Positions 9,150-17,585 of a DNA stretch of 64,000 bases are shown here, piece by piece. Both the position numbers and the translations under genes were made by a program. Origin of the DNA: Streptomyces sp. NBC_00568. Its GTDB lineage: Bacteria; Actinomycetota; Actinomycetes; Streptomycetales; Streptomycetaceae. Within the stretch, counting starts at the first letter, position 1; the number at the start of each line of letters is the position of its first letter. The stretch lies in NCBI RefSeq assembly GCF_026341855.1, contig NZ_JAPENW010000001.1:3091001-3155000 (forward strand). The letters run 5' to 3'. The notes under the pieces were generated by a model. It ran no database searches and was not told the DNA's origin. It was given only the letters and a program-made list of their open reading frames with translations.

Positions 9150-9312
9150 TCGGGGCGCTCCTCGGGCTGGTGTGTCCCCATGGGTACAGGGGCTCCGGCT
9201 CTCGCGCCGAAGCCTACTGCGCCCTGCGAGCGCCCCGTCTGGCCGTATGGAACCTGGACCCCGGGGACGGCGTGTGAAGCGTTCCGAGGTCAGGGGAAAA
9301 CGGACGTTCGAC

Positions 9313-9624
9313 TCAGATCACACCGCCAAAGAGGCCGCCGTGAGCCAGGCCGAGGTAGAAACCGACGCCCGAGAGGCCGAGTCCCACGATCAGTCCGAAG
9401 CGCTCCCGGGTCGTCTCGGAGATGAACTGTCCGTAGGCGCCGGCCAGGATCCCGACAAGACCGGCCCAGGAGCTGAGCAGGTGGAGGCTGTCGAACATCG
9501 ACGTGACGAAGGCCAGGACTCCGCACACCAGGGTCACCACGAGCAAGGTGTCCTGGAGCGGATGAGGCTTGCCGTCCGTGGCGAAGAGTGAGCCGGTGGT
9601 GTTGGGTCGCAATACCTGTGCCAT
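9313..9624 (-). CDS. Small integral membrane protein, unknown function
   Basis: 103 aa. Start ATG 9624 is preceded by a strong AGGAGG at 7 nt; in-frame codons further upstream are not needed. A polar N-terminus (about 30 aa) is followed by three hydrophobic segments (DTLLVVTLVCGVLAFVTSMF; LLSSWAGLVGILAGAYGQF; FGLIVGLGLSGVGFYLGLA). It is not recognised beyond being a conserved-looking Streptomyces membrane protein. It is divergent from rpsF. An inverted repeat TACACA-N5-TGTGTA at 9663-9679 lies 39 nt upstream of the start. Confidence 0.75.
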   Translation of the reverse strand: MAQVLRPNTTGSLFATDGKPHPLQDTLLVVTLVCGVLAFVTSMFDSLHLLSSWAGLVGILAGAYGQFISETTRERFGLIVGLGLSGVGFYLGLAHGGLFGGVI

Positions 9625-9662
9625 AGGGCACCTCCTGCGGAAGGCGGCGCATCGTAGCGCCA

Positions 9663-9679
9663 TACACACCCGATGTGTA
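9663..9679. promoter_or_regulatory. Inverted repeat TACACA-N5-TGTGTA, candidate operator
   Basis: Perfect 6-bp arms around CCCGA, 39 nt upstream of the small membrane-protein start codon at 9624. Position and symmetry fit a repressor site. No regulator is adjacent. Confidence 0.35.
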
Positions 9680-9912
9680 CAGATTGACGGCCAACCCGGC
9701 CGGATTTCAACCGGAAGCCGGTGTGCAGGTAGTCTGTACCCTCTGCACCGGTGTCTGCCCAGGCTCATGGCCAGGTCACGACAGGGATTGCCGCTCGGTT
9801 CACCGATCGGCGGACCCGATTGTCAGTGGCGGCCGATACCGTTGCGAACGCATCACAACCCTCCTGCCACGGAACGACCGTGGCCGCTGAGTCCAAAGGA
9901 GGTGGGTTCCAC

Positions 9913-10203
9913 ATGCGTCACTACGAAGTGATGGTCATCCTCGACCCCGATCTGGAAGAGCGCGCTGTCGCCCCCCTGATCGAGAACTTCCTCTCCGTTG
10001 TCCGTGAGGCCAACGGCAAGGTCGAAAAGGTCGACACCTGGGGCCGTCGTCGTCTCTCGTACGAGATCAAGAAGAAGCCCGAGGGCATCTACTCGGTCAT
10101 CGACCTGCAGGCCGAGCCTGCGGTCGTCAAGGAGCTCGACCGCCAGATGAACCTGAACGAGTCGGTCCTCCGGACCAAGGTCCTCCGTCCCGAGACCCAC
10201 TGA
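9913..10203 (+). CDS. rpsF: 30S ribosomal protein S6
   Basis: 96 aa, the full normal length. It forms a heterodimer with S18 on the 30S platform. The sequence begins [17 protein letters not shown] and contains the [17 protein letters not shown] strand and the C-terminal [13 protein letters not shown] motif. ATG 9913 is certain from homology and an AAAGGAGGT ribosome binding site 8-9 nt upstream, although the frame stays open to 9751. It is the first gene of the rpsF-ssb-rpsR-rplI cluster. Confidence 0.97.
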   Translation: MRHYEVMVILDPDLEERAVAPLIENFLSVVREANGKVEKVDTWGRRRLSYEIKKKPEGIYSVIDLQAEPAVVKELDRQMNLNESVLRTKVLRPETH

Positions 10204-10280
10204 GCTTTCCAGCTCAGCTGATCTCGGGCATCGAGTAGCAGCACCAGCAGCCAGCAGCAAACCCGCCGAGAGGTTCCCCC

Positions 10281-10895
10281 ATGGCAGGCGAGACCGTCAT
10301 CACGGTCGTCGGCAATCTTGTCGACGACCCCGAGCTGCGCTTCACCCCTTCCGGTGCGGCGGTCGCGAAGTTCCGTGTCGCGTCCACTCCCCGCACCTTC
10401 GACCGTCAGACGAATGAGTGGAAGGACGGCGAGAGCCTGTTCCTGACCTGCTCGGTCTGGCGTCAGGCGGCGGAGAACGTCGCCGAGTCGCTTCAGCGAG
10501 GCATGCGCGTCATCGTGCAGGGCCGGTTGAAGCAGCGGTCCTACGAGGACCGTGAGGGCGTCAAGCGCACGGTCTACGAGCTGGATGTAGAGGAAGTCGG
10601 CGCCAGCCTGAAGAACGCCACGGCCAAGGTCACCAAGACCACGGGCCGAGGCGGACAGGGCGGTTACGGCGGCGGCGGTGGCGGCGGCCAGCAGGGCGGC
10701 GGCTGGGGCGGTGGCTCCGGCGGTGCTCCGCAGGGCGGCGGCGCTCCTGCCGACGATCCCTGGGCAACCGGCGCTCCCGCCGGCGGCAACCAGGGTGGCG
10801 GCGGTGGCGGCGGTGGCGGCTGGGGCGGAAGCTCCGGCGGCTCCGGCGGCTCCGGCGGTTCCGGCGGCGGCTACTCGGACGAGCCCCCCTTCTAG
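10281..10895 (+). CDS. ssb: Single-stranded DNA-binding protein
   Basis: 204 aa. The N-terminal OB fold (1-110; starts [20 protein letters not shown]) binds ssDNA as a tetramer. A Gly-rich linker (about 115-197) with Trp/Gln islands leads to the acidic tip DEPPF, which recruits replication and repair proteins. Its position between rpsF and rpsR is the conserved bacterial arrangement, and dnaB lies 3 kb downstream. The ATG at 10281 follows GAGAGG. Confidence 0.96.
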   Translation: MAGETVITVVGNLVDDPELRFTPSGAAVAKFRVASTPRTFDRQTNEWKDGESLFLTCSVWRQAAENVAESLQRGMRVIVQGRLKQRSYEDREGVKRTVYELDVEEVGASLKNATAKVTKTTGRGGQGGYGGGGGGGQQGGGWGGGSGGAPQGGGAPADDPWATGAPAGGNQGGGGGGGGGWGGSSGGSGGSGGSGGGYSDEPPF

Positions 10896-10953
10896 GCCCT
10901 CAGGGCCGAGGGTGGGCCGTACTCCCACTTCTTGATCACACAGGAGATACACC

Positions 10954-11190
10954 ATGGCGAAGCCGCCTGTGCGCAAGCCGAAGAAGAAGGTCTGCGCGTT
11001 CTGCAAGGACAAGGTCACGTACGTGGACTACAAGGACACGAACATGCTGCGGAAGTTCATTTCCGACCGCGGCAAGATCCGTGCCCGCCGCGTGACCGGC
11101 AACTGCACGCAGCACCAGCGTGACGTCGCCACGGCTGTGAAGAACAGCCGTGAGATGGCGCTGCTGCCCTACACGTCCACCGCGCGATAA
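10954..11190 (+). CDS. rpsR: 30S ribosomal protein S18 (zinc-binding type)
   Basis: 78 aa. The sequence has CAFC near residues 15-18 and a later NCTQHQ, the Cys/His set of the C+ (zinc-containing) form. Streptomyces usually also carry a Zur-repressed C- paralogue elsewhere. It partners with S6 encoded two genes upstream. ATG 10954 follows AGGAG. The conserved block [20 protein letters not shown] confirms the identity. Confidence 0.97.
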   Translation: MAKPPVRKPKKKVCAFCKDKVTYVDYKDTNMLRKFISDRGKIRARRVTGNCTQHQRDVATAVKNSREMALLPYTSTAR

Positions 11191-11208
11191 GGGAAGGGTG
11201 ACCGACAG

Positions 11209-11655
11209 ATGAAGATCATCCTCACCCACGAGGTCTCCGGCCTCGGTGCCGCGGGCGACGTCGTTGACGTCAAGGACGGTTACGCTCGCAACTACCTGAT
11301 CCCGCGGAACTTTGCGATCCGCTGGACCAAGGGTGGCGAGAAGGACGTCGAGCAGATCCGTCGTGCTCGCAAGATCCACGAGATCGCGACCATCGAGCAG
11401 GCCAACGAGATCAAGGCCCGCCTCGAGGGCGTCAAGGTCCGTCTGGCCGTTCGCTCCGGCGACGCCGGTCGGCTCTTCGGTTCCGTCACCCAGGCCGACG
11501 TCGCTTCGGCGATCAAGGCTTCCGGTGGCCCCGAGGTCGACAAGCGCCGCATCGAGCTGGGCTCGCCCATCAAGACCCTGGGCGCCCACGAGACGTCCGT
11601 GCGTCTGCACCCCGAGGTTGCCGCCAAGGTCAACATCGAGGTTGTCGCTGCCTGA
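11209..11655 (+). CDS. rplI: 50S ribosomal protein L9
   Basis: 148 aa, the full family length. The N-terminal rRNA-binding domain ([28 protein letters not shown] region, with NYLIPR) is followed by a long helix and a C-terminal domain. It is separated from rpsR by 18 nt and is the last gene of the ribosomal-protein/ssb operon, which ends at the hairpin 11679-11712. Confidence 0.97.
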   Translation: MKIILTHEVSGLGAAGDVVDVKDGYARNYLIPRNFAIRWTKGGEKDVEQIRRARKIHEIATIEQANEIKARLEGVKVRLAVRSGDAGRLFGSVTQADVASAIKASGGPEVDKRRIELGSPIKTLGAHETSVRLHPEVAAKVNIEVVAA

Positions 11656-11678
11656 GTGCAGCGCTCGGCATAGCTGAG

Positions 11679-11712
11679 AGAAGGGCCGCACCCCTCGGGG
11701 TGCGGCCCTTCT
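11679..11712 (+). terminator. Terminator of the rpsF-ssb-rpsR-rplI operon
   Basis: Perfect 16-bp stem (11679-11694 with 11697-11712) 23 nt after the rplI stop; AGAAGGG/CCCTTCT outer pairs and a very GC-rich core. Confidence 0.85.
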
Positions 11713-11763
11713 GTGTCTCACGAGCGCGCTCTCTCGCGTTCTCCATGGATGACCGGGCTCGTC

Positions 11764-11777
11764 GTTTCACGTGAAAC
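11764..11777. other. parS site (ParB-binding), perfect
   Basis: GTTTCACGTGAAAC in the gap between convergent rplI and the MATE gene. Confidence 0.9.
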
Positions 11778-11781
11778 CCTC

Positions 11782-11795
11782 GTTTCACGTGAAAC
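11782..11795. other. parS site (ParB-binding), perfect
   Basis: Second copy of GTTTCACGTGAAAC, 18 bp after the previous one, 12 nt outside the MATE stop codon. Confidence 0.9.
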
Positions 11796-11807
11796 GGTCG
11801 GCGTATG

Positions 11808-13145
11808 TCAGCGCGTCGCGCCCGTGACGATCCAGCGGCCCGAGCGAGAGCGTAGCCACAGCGTCAGCATCCGCACGGTCATCATCAGCGTCATCGCTCC
11901 CCAGAGCGCGGTCAGCCCGCCACCGAGGAGGGGAACGAGCAGGGCGACGGGGATGAAGACAGCCAGCGTGATCAGCATCGCCCAGGCCAGGTAGGGCCCG
12001 TCTCCCGCACCCATCAGGACGCCGTCCAGGACGAAGACGATCCCGCAGATCGGCTGGGAGACGGCCACCATCACCAGAGCCGGCAGCGCCGCGTCCTGCA
12101 CGCCCGAGTCGCTGCTGAACAGCGGAAGGAACAGGGGACGAGCCGCTAGGACCAGCAGACCGAGCACGACTCCGGTGACGACACCCCACTGCACCATGCG
12201 GCGACATGCCTCACGGGCGCCCTGGGCGTCGTCGGCGCCGAGATAGCGCCCGATGATGGCCTGGCCCGCGATGGCGATGGCGTCGAGCGCGAAGGCGAGC
12301 AGGCTCCACAGCGACAGGATGATCTGGTGTGCCGCCATGTCGGCGTCCCCGAGCCGGGCGGCGACAGCCGTGGCGATCAGCAGGATCGCCCGGAGCGACA
12401 GCGTACGGACGAGAAGAGGAGCTCCGGTCTGAGCACTGGCTCGGATCCCGGTGGCATCCGGCCGCAGGGAGGCGCCGTGCTTCCGGGCTCCGCGGATGAC
12501 GACGTTCAGGTAGACGGCGGCCATGCCGCACTGAGCGATGACGGTGCCCCAGGCGGAGCCGGCGATGCCGAGATCGGCGCCGTAGACAAGGACGACGTTG
12601 AGGACCGCATTGGCGACGAAGCCCCCGATGGCGACGTACAGAGGGGTCTTCGTGTCCTGGAGTCCGCGCAGTACTCCGGTGGCGGCCAGCACGACGAGCA
12701 TGGCGGGAATGCCGAATGCCGAGATCCGCAGATAGGTCGTCGCGTACGGAGCCGCGGTGTCGGAGGCGCCGAACAACTCCATGAGGGAAGGCGCCGTGGG
12801 CAGGGCGACGGCTATGACGACCGCGCCGATGAGCAGGGCGAGCCAGATGCCGTCCATGCCCTGGCGGATCGCGGCGCGCAGATCGCCGGCGCCGACTCGG
12901 CGGGCGACTGCGGCCGTCGTGGCATAGGCGAGGAAGACGAAGACTCCGACGGCCGTCATGAGGAGGGCCGAGGCGATGCCGAGTCCGGCCAGCTGAGCCG
13001 TACCGAGATGACCGACGATCGCGCTGTCGGCCATCACGAAAAGAGGCTCGGCGACGAGTGCGCCGAAGGCCGGAACGGCCAGCGCGACGATCTCTCGGTC
13101 GTGCCGGCGTCGGGCGGCCTTGGGTACCGCGGGAGCCTGTGTCAT
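11808..13145 (-). CDS. MATE-family multidrug/metabolite efflux protein (DinF type)
   Basis: About 445 aa with twelve hydrophobic segments in two homologous halves, as in MATE antiporters that use Na+ or H+ to export drugs or metabolites. The first half begins REIVALAVPAFGALVAEPLFVMADSAIVGHLG, the typical DinF-like TM1/TM2 (P-A-F, E-P, D-SAIVGHLG are the key positions). ATG 13145 is preferred over in-frame GTG 13151 and TTG 13154. It is convergent with rplI across two parS sites and divergent from dnaB. No regulator is adjacent and the substrate is unknown. Confidence 0.88.
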   Translation of the reverse strand: MTQAPAVPKAARRRHDREIVALAVPAFGALVAEPLFVMADSAIVGHLGTAQLAGLGIASALLMTAVGVFVFLAYATTAAVARRVGAGDLRAAIRQGMDGIWLALLIGAVVIAVALPTAPSLMELFGASDTAAPYATTYLRISAFGIPAMLVVLAATGVLRGLQDTKTPLYVAIGGFVANAVLNVVLVYGADLGIAGSAWGTVIAQCGMAAVYLNVVIRGARKHGASLRPDATGIRASAQTGAPLLVRTLSLRAILLIATAVAARLGDADMAAHQIILSLWSLLAFALDAIAIAGQAIIGRYLGADDAQGAREACRRMVQWGVVTGVVLGLLVLAARPLFLPLFSSDSGVQDAALPALVMVAVSQPICGIVFVLDGVLMGAGDGPYLAWAMLITLAVFIPVALLVPLLGGGLTALWGAMTLMMTVRMLTLWLRSRSGRWIVTGATR

Positions 13146-13154
13146 GAGCACCAA

Positions 13155-13604
13155 TCTAATCTTCCACAGGTAAGAGATGCAATGTGCTAAAGACCCTTAC
13201 TCTCTGTTGGGTGGGGCGTGTCGCGGCGCACTGTTTGCAGCGATCTTGATCCGACTGGGGAAGTTTTTCTTCTGCACAGCCGGTGGATGGGAAAAGACCA
13301 GGTCAGAACAGGTTCCTCGGAAGAGGTGAGGGCTTGTTCACAGGGCTGTCCACCGGGTCGTGCACAGGTTTTGTGGGGTTCTCCACAGCATCGGGGCCGT
13401 CGTCCACATGGCCTGTGGATAACCAGATTGGCTGACGGTGCCCGCGGGCCTAACGTGGTGCGGCGCCCGTTCTCTCCTCCGTCCTCGGAAACCACGCAAA
13501 ACCGACGCGTGAGAACCGGAGTTGGGCAGCTCAGTTGTCAGTGCCGTGCCGTAGAAATTAAGGGCACTGCTAGGTCCGCTCCGCGGACGGGAGGAGGTGG
13601 CTCG
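13155..13604. other. 450-bp non-coding region upstream of dnaB with DnaA-box-like cluster
   Basis: No gene is supported here: the frame running from 13218 into dnaB lacks codon bias and a ribosome binding site. The central part contains five DnaA-box-like 9-mers within 90 bp: TTGTTCACA 13334-13342, CTGTCCACC 13346-13354, TTCTCCACA 13379-13387, TCGTCCACA 13400-13408 and TGTGGATAA 13414-13422 (reverse TTATCCACA). The Streptomyces consensus is TTGTCCACA. A GGAGGAGG ribosome binding site closes the region. Confidence 0.6.
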
Positions 13605-15080
13605 GTGAGTATTTCCGAGCCCTTGGACGACCCCTGGGCGGACAGTGGTCCCAGTGATCGTCTGCCCTCGTCCCGCCGGCGTGGGAGTGGCGGCCGCGGC
13701 CGTGACGAGCAGCACGACCGTGACCGGGACAACGGCTCATGGGAAAGCGGCGGCTCGTCGTTCGAACGGGTACCGCCGCAGGACCTCGACGCCGAGCAGT
13801 CCGTCCTCGGCGGCATGCTCCTGTCGAAGGACGCCATCGCCGATGTCGTCGAGGTGCTCAAGGGCCACGACTTCTACCGGCCGGCGCACGAGACCATCTA
13901 CGGAGCGATCCTCGACCTGTACGCGAAGGGCGAGCCGGCCGACCCCATCACGGTCGCGGCCGAGCTCACCAAGCGGGGCGAGATCACCAAGGTCGGCGGC
14001 GCGCCCTATCTGCACACGCTTGTGCAGACAGTCCCGACCGCGGCGAACGCCGAGTACTACGCGGAGATCGTGCACGAGCGCGCGGTCCTGCGCCGCCTGG
14101 TCGAGGCGGGCACACGCATCACGCAGATGGGGTATGCGGCCGACGGCGACGTCGATGAGATCGTCAACAGCGCCCAGGCGGAGATCTACGCGGTCACCGA
14201 GCAGCGCACCACCGAGGACTATCTGCCGCTCGGCGACATCATGGAGGGCGCGCTCGACGAGATCGAGGCGATCGGATCGCGTTCGGGGGAGATGACCGGC
14301 GTACCGACCGGCTTCACCGACCTCGACTCGCTCACCAACGGCCTGCACCCCGGCCAGATGATCATCATCGCGGCTCGTCCCGCCATGGGTAAGTCGACGC
14401 TGGCCCTGGACTTCGCCCGAGCCTGCTCCATCAAGCACAACATGCCCAGTGTGATCTTCTCGCTCGAAATGGGCCGCAACGAGATCGCGATGCGCCTGCT
14501 GTCGGCCGAGGCGCGCGTGGCCCTGCACCACATGCGGTCCGGCACGATGACCGACGAGGACTGGACCCGGCTCGCCCGCCGTATGCCGGACGTCTCGGCC
14601 GCCCCCCTCTACATCGACGACTCCCCGAACCTGTCGATGATGGAGATCCGTGCCAAGTGCCGCCGCCTCAAGCAGCGCAGTGACCTGAAGCTCGTGATCA
14701 TCGACTACCTCCAGCTGATGCAGTCGGGCGGCAAACGCTCCGAGAGCCGCCAGCAGGAGGTCTCGGACATGTCGCGAAACCTGAAGCTGCTGGCCAAGGA
14801 GCTGGAACTGCCGGTGATCGCGCTGTCGCAGCTCAACCGTGGTCCCGAGCAGCGCACGGACAAGAAGCCCATGGTCTCCGACCTGCGTGAGTCCGGCTCG
14901 ATCGAGCAGGACGCGGACATGGTCATCCTGCTCCACCGCGAGGACGCCTATGAGAAGGAGTCCCCGCGTGCCGGCGAGGCCGACATCATCGTCGGCAAGC
15001 ACCGTAACGGCCCGACGGCCACGATCACGGTGGCCTTCCAGGGGCACTACTCACGCTTCGTGGACATGGCACAGACCTGA
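13605..15080 (+). CDS. dnaB: Replicative DNA helicase DnaB
   Basis: 491 aa from GTG 13605, which has GGAGGAGG 7-8 nt upstream and gives the usual Streptomyces N-terminus (MSISEPLDDPWADSGP, disordered). The N-terminal primase-interacting domain begins about residue 60 (PQDLDAEQSVLGGML). The RecA-like motor has the Walker A ARPAMGKST at 257-265 (Lys263), Walker B LVIIDYLQLM, and the SGSIEQDADMV and GPTATI arginine-finger-side motifs. It unwinds the fork as a hexamer. No intein is present, unlike some actinobacterial DnaBs. Confidence 0.97.
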   Translation: MSISEPLDDPWADSGPSDRLPSSRRRGSGGRGRDEQHDRDRDNGSWESGGSSFERVPPQDLDAEQSVLGGMLLSKDAIADVVEVLKGHDFYRPAHETIYGAILDLYAKGEPADPITVAAELTKRGEITKVGGAPYLHTLVQTVPTAANAEYYAEIVHERAVLRRLVEAGTRITQMGYAADGDVDEIVNSAQAEIYAVTEQRTTEDYLPLGDIMEGALDEIEAIGSRSGEMTGVPTGFTDLDSLTNGLHPGQMIIIAARPAMGKSTLALDFARACSIKHNMPSVIFSLEMGRNEIAMRLLSAEARVALHHMRSGTMTDEDWTRLARRMPDVSAAPLYIDDSPNLSMMEIRAKCRRLKQRSDLKLVIIDYLQLMQSGGKRSESRQQEVSDMSRNLKLLAKELELPVIALSQLNRGPEQRTDKKPMVSDLRESGSIEQDADMVILLHREDAYEKESPRAGEADIIVGKHRNGPTATITVAFQGHYSRFVDMAQT

Positions 15081-15184
15081 TCCGGAGCCGTAGGGTCTCG
15101 CGGCTGATGTCGTAATCTCACGGGCCGTGTCGTACCGATGTCGTATACGGCATCACCGTGAGACCAGCGCGTGGGTGCTGCTGC

Positions 15185-15695
15185 TCAGCGCCTCGTCTCG
15201 TACCTGGTCAGGACCACGCCGCCGGGAAACGTCCGCGTCTCCACCAGGTTCTGGTTCACCCAGCTGTCCAGCGCGGTGAAGAACGGCGTGCCGCCGCCCA
15301 CCAGGACCGGATGGGCGGCGATCGCGTACTCGTCGATCAGCCCGGCGCGCATGGCCGCCCCGGCGAGCGTTGCGCCGCCGATGGTCATCGGGCCGCCGTC
15401 CTCGGACTTGAGCCGGGTGATCTCGGCGATCGCGTCGCCGGTGACCAGGCGGGTGTTCCAGTCGACCTTGTCGATCGTCGAGGAGAACACCACCTTCGGC
15501 GTGTCCCGCCAGTTCCGCGCGAACTCGATCTGCGCATGGGTGGCGTCGGGCTGCTGGTCGCCGGTCGGCCAGTAGGAGCTCATCGCCTCCCACAGAACAG
15601 CTCGTCGTTCGGCGGTCCGCTCCAGCCGATGTCGTCGCCGGCCGCGGCGATGTAGCCGTCCAGGGTCAGGTTCATGCTGTAGATCAGTTCCGCAT
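15185..15695 (-). pseudogene. RibD/DHFR-like reductase gene broken by two frameshifts
   Basis: The intact C-terminal reading part (ATG 15583 to stop 15185, 132 aa) has the dihydrofolate-reductase/RibD C-terminal fold: EFARNWRDTPKVVFSSTIDKVDW, GGPMTIGGATLAG, HPVLVGGGTPFF. The N-terminal strand lies upstream out of frame: MNLTLDGYIAAAGDDIGWSG is encoded from 15675 and ends at a TGA overlapping the ATG at 15583. A 2-nt insertion (reading TTCTGTGGGAGG where TTCTGGGAGG is expected) explains the shift. A second shift of one missing base follows ATG 15695 (AACTGA for the expected AA.CTGAT). The expressed fragment might still be made by ATGA coupling. Probably decayed; a sequencing error cannot be excluded. 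Confidence 0.65.
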
Positions 15696-16029
15696 GACTC
15701 AGCCTTCCGTTCGTGGATGTCCGGCGTACAGACCAGCGCGGCGCGGGAAACTCAGCGGTGCGCGATCCGGGCTCGCCGGTAGCCCTCGTGCTCGGGGCTC
15801 AGCGTGGTGCACTCGGCCGACTCGGACAAGCCGCCTGATCTCGACCCCGCCCTCGCGAGGAAATACCACGGAATTGAGACTGATCATGGGTGACAAGGCC
15901 GTGAGGCAGCCAAGAACGCCCAGGTCACGCAAGATCGACATGTCACGAGCGGCGAGACCCTACAGCCCTGCGGGGCCGCTCCGGGTTAATCCGCTCGACG
16001 TTCGGTGGCGGGACGGGTGGACTGGTGTC
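15696..16029. other. Intergenic, no gene seen
   Basis: About 330 bases between the broken reductase gene and the serine hydrolase. An open frame in phase with the hydrolase exists (ATG 15886), but it has poor codon bias, an unusual basic composition and an AT-rich 5' part. It contains no clear hairpin or tRNA. Confidence 0.4.
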
Positions 16030-17415
16030 ATGACGACACCCCACGATGATCTCCTTCCCGGCACACGCCGAGCCCTGCTGCACCGTATTGCCGTCGCGCA
16101 GAGCGAGGGACGGGCACCGTCCCTCGCCGCGACGGTGGTCCGGGGCGGGAAGGCGGTCTGGAACGGGGCGCGGACCTCGGTGGACGGTCACGGGCCGGAC
16201 GAGAACGTCCAGTACCGGATCGGCTCCATCACCAAGACCTTCACCGCCGTTCTCGTACTGCGGCTGCGCGACGAGGGCGTCCTGGACCTCGCCGACCCGC
16301 TGGAGAAGCATGTGCCCGGCACCGGCGCGGGGGAGGCCACCATCTCCCAACTGCTCGCGCACACCGGAGGACTGGCCGCCGAGTCGCCCGCGCCGTGGTG
16401 GGAGCGCACACCGGGCTCGCTGCGTCCCGAACTGTCCGATGTACTGGGCGAGCAGCCGTTCCGGCATCCGGTCGGCCGGCGGCACCACTACTCGAACCCC
16501 GGCTACACGCTGCTCGGAGCGCTGGTCGAGGAGCTGCGCGGCGCCCCTTGGGAAGAAGTGCTGCGCCGCGAGGTTCTGGAACCGCTCGGCCTGCACCGTA
16601 CGAGCGGTCACGCGCAGGCGCCGCACGCGGGGGGATGGGCGGTCCACCCCTGGGCGGACGCGATGATGCCCGAGCCCGCGGAGGACCTCGGGCGGATGGC
16701 TCCGGCCGGGCAGCTGTGGTCCACCACAGGTGACTTGGCCCGCTTCGCCGTCTTCCTCATCCAGGGCGACGACCGAGTGCTGAGCGCGGAGTCCGTGAGG
16801 GAGATGCGTGCGCCCGCCGCGCCGCCCGAGACCGCGGAACTGGCTGCGGGGTCTTCCTACGGGCTCGCCCTGCAGATCGCGCACCGTGACGGCCGAACCC
16901 TCGTAGGACACGGTGGCTCCCTGCCGGGCTTCGTCGCCGGATTGGTGATCAGCGTGGAGGACGACGTGGCGGCGGTGGTGCTGTCCAACTGCACCTCAGG
17001 TCCGCCCGTGTTCAGCGTCGCCGCCGATCTGGTGCGGATCGTCGCGGAGGCGGAGCCCCGGATTCCCGAACCCTGGCGCCCGATGACCGAAGTCGACCAT
17101 GACGTCTTGGAGTTGGCGGGTCAGTGGTACTGGGGGACTCAAGCCTTCGGGCTGCGGCTGCCGGCCGATGGGGGGCTCGTGCTGGGCCCGCTCTCGGGTG
17201 TCGGCCGGGGTGCGCGCTTCAGGGCGAACGGGGACGGGACGTGGACGGGACTCGACGGCTACTACGCGGGCGAGCTTCTGCGGCCCGTACGGCGGCCTGA
17301 TGGCTCGGTGAGCCATCTGGACCTCGGGTCGTTCGTGTTTACGCGTCAGCCGTACGACGAGGAGGTTCCTGTGCCCGGTGGAGTGGACCCTGAAGGCTGG
17401 CGAGGCATTCAGTAG
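16030..17415 (+). CDS. Serine hydrolase of the beta-lactamase / DD-carboxypeptidase (class C) family
   Basis: 461 aa from ATG 16030. The catalytic core (about 1-345) carries the SxxK motif SITK (Ser66, Lys69), YSN (Tyr154, Asn156) and HGG (294-296, KTG equivalent). A C-terminal lipocalin-like beta domain of about 100 aa follows, as in esterases and D-aminopeptidases of this family. No signal peptide is visible, so it is probably cytoplasmic and acts on small esters or peptides rather than on cell wall. It is monocistronic and is followed by a parS-containing palindrome at 17429-17466. Confidence 0.85.
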   Translation: MTTPHDDLLPGTRRALLHRIAVAQSEGRAPSLAATVVRGGKAVWNGARTSVDGHGPDENVQYRIGSITKTFTAVLVLRLRDEGVLDLADPLEKHVPGTGAGEATISQLLAHTGGLAAESPAPWWERTPGSLRPELSDVLGEQPFRHPVGRRHHYSNPGYTLLGALVEELRGAPWEEVLRREVLEPLGLHRTSGHAQAPHAGGWAVHPWADAMMPEPAEDLGRMAPAGQLWSTTGDLARFAVFLIQGDDRVLSAESVREMRAPAAPPETAELAAGSSYGLALQIAHRDGRTLVGHGGSLPGFVAGLVISVEDDVAAVVLSNCTSGPPVFSVAADLVRIVAEAEPRIPEPWRPMTEVDHDVLELAGQWYWGTQAFGLRLPADGGLVLGPLSGVGRGARFRANGDGTWTGLDGYYAGELLRPVRRPDGSVSHLDLGSFVFTRQPYDEEVPVPGGVDPEGWRGIQ

Positions 17416-17428
17416 GCGACACCGGAGC

Positions 17429-17466
17429 CGGAGGCGGCCTGTTTCACGTGAAACAGGCCGCCTCCG
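17429..17466. other. 38-bp perfect palindrome centred on a parS site (17441-17454)
   Basis: Perfect GTTTCACGTGAAAC at 17441-17454, extended by 12 further complementary bases on each side (outer arms CGGAGGCGGCCT). It starts 13 nt after the serine-hydrolase stop codon, exactly where a terminator is expected. One element could act both as ParB site and as RNA hairpin. Confidence 0.85.
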
Positions 17467-17585
17467 CTGTGCGGAGAAGCAGCGCGGAGAAGGCCGCCCC
17501 CCGGAGTGCCGCTGCGGTGCGTCGCGGGCGGCAGGAAGGGCGGGGCGGCAGGAAGGGCCGAGCGACGAGTGGTCAGCGGCTTCCG

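Noticed and set aside
9751..9912. N-terminal extension of rpsF
   Set aside because: S6 begins at MRHYEVMVI in all bacteria and a strong ribosome binding site precedes ATG 9913.
13218..13604. N-terminal extension of dnaB
   Set aside because: No codon bias or ribosome binding site; GGAGGAGG directs initiation at GTG 13605, and the stretch holds DnaA-box-like elements.
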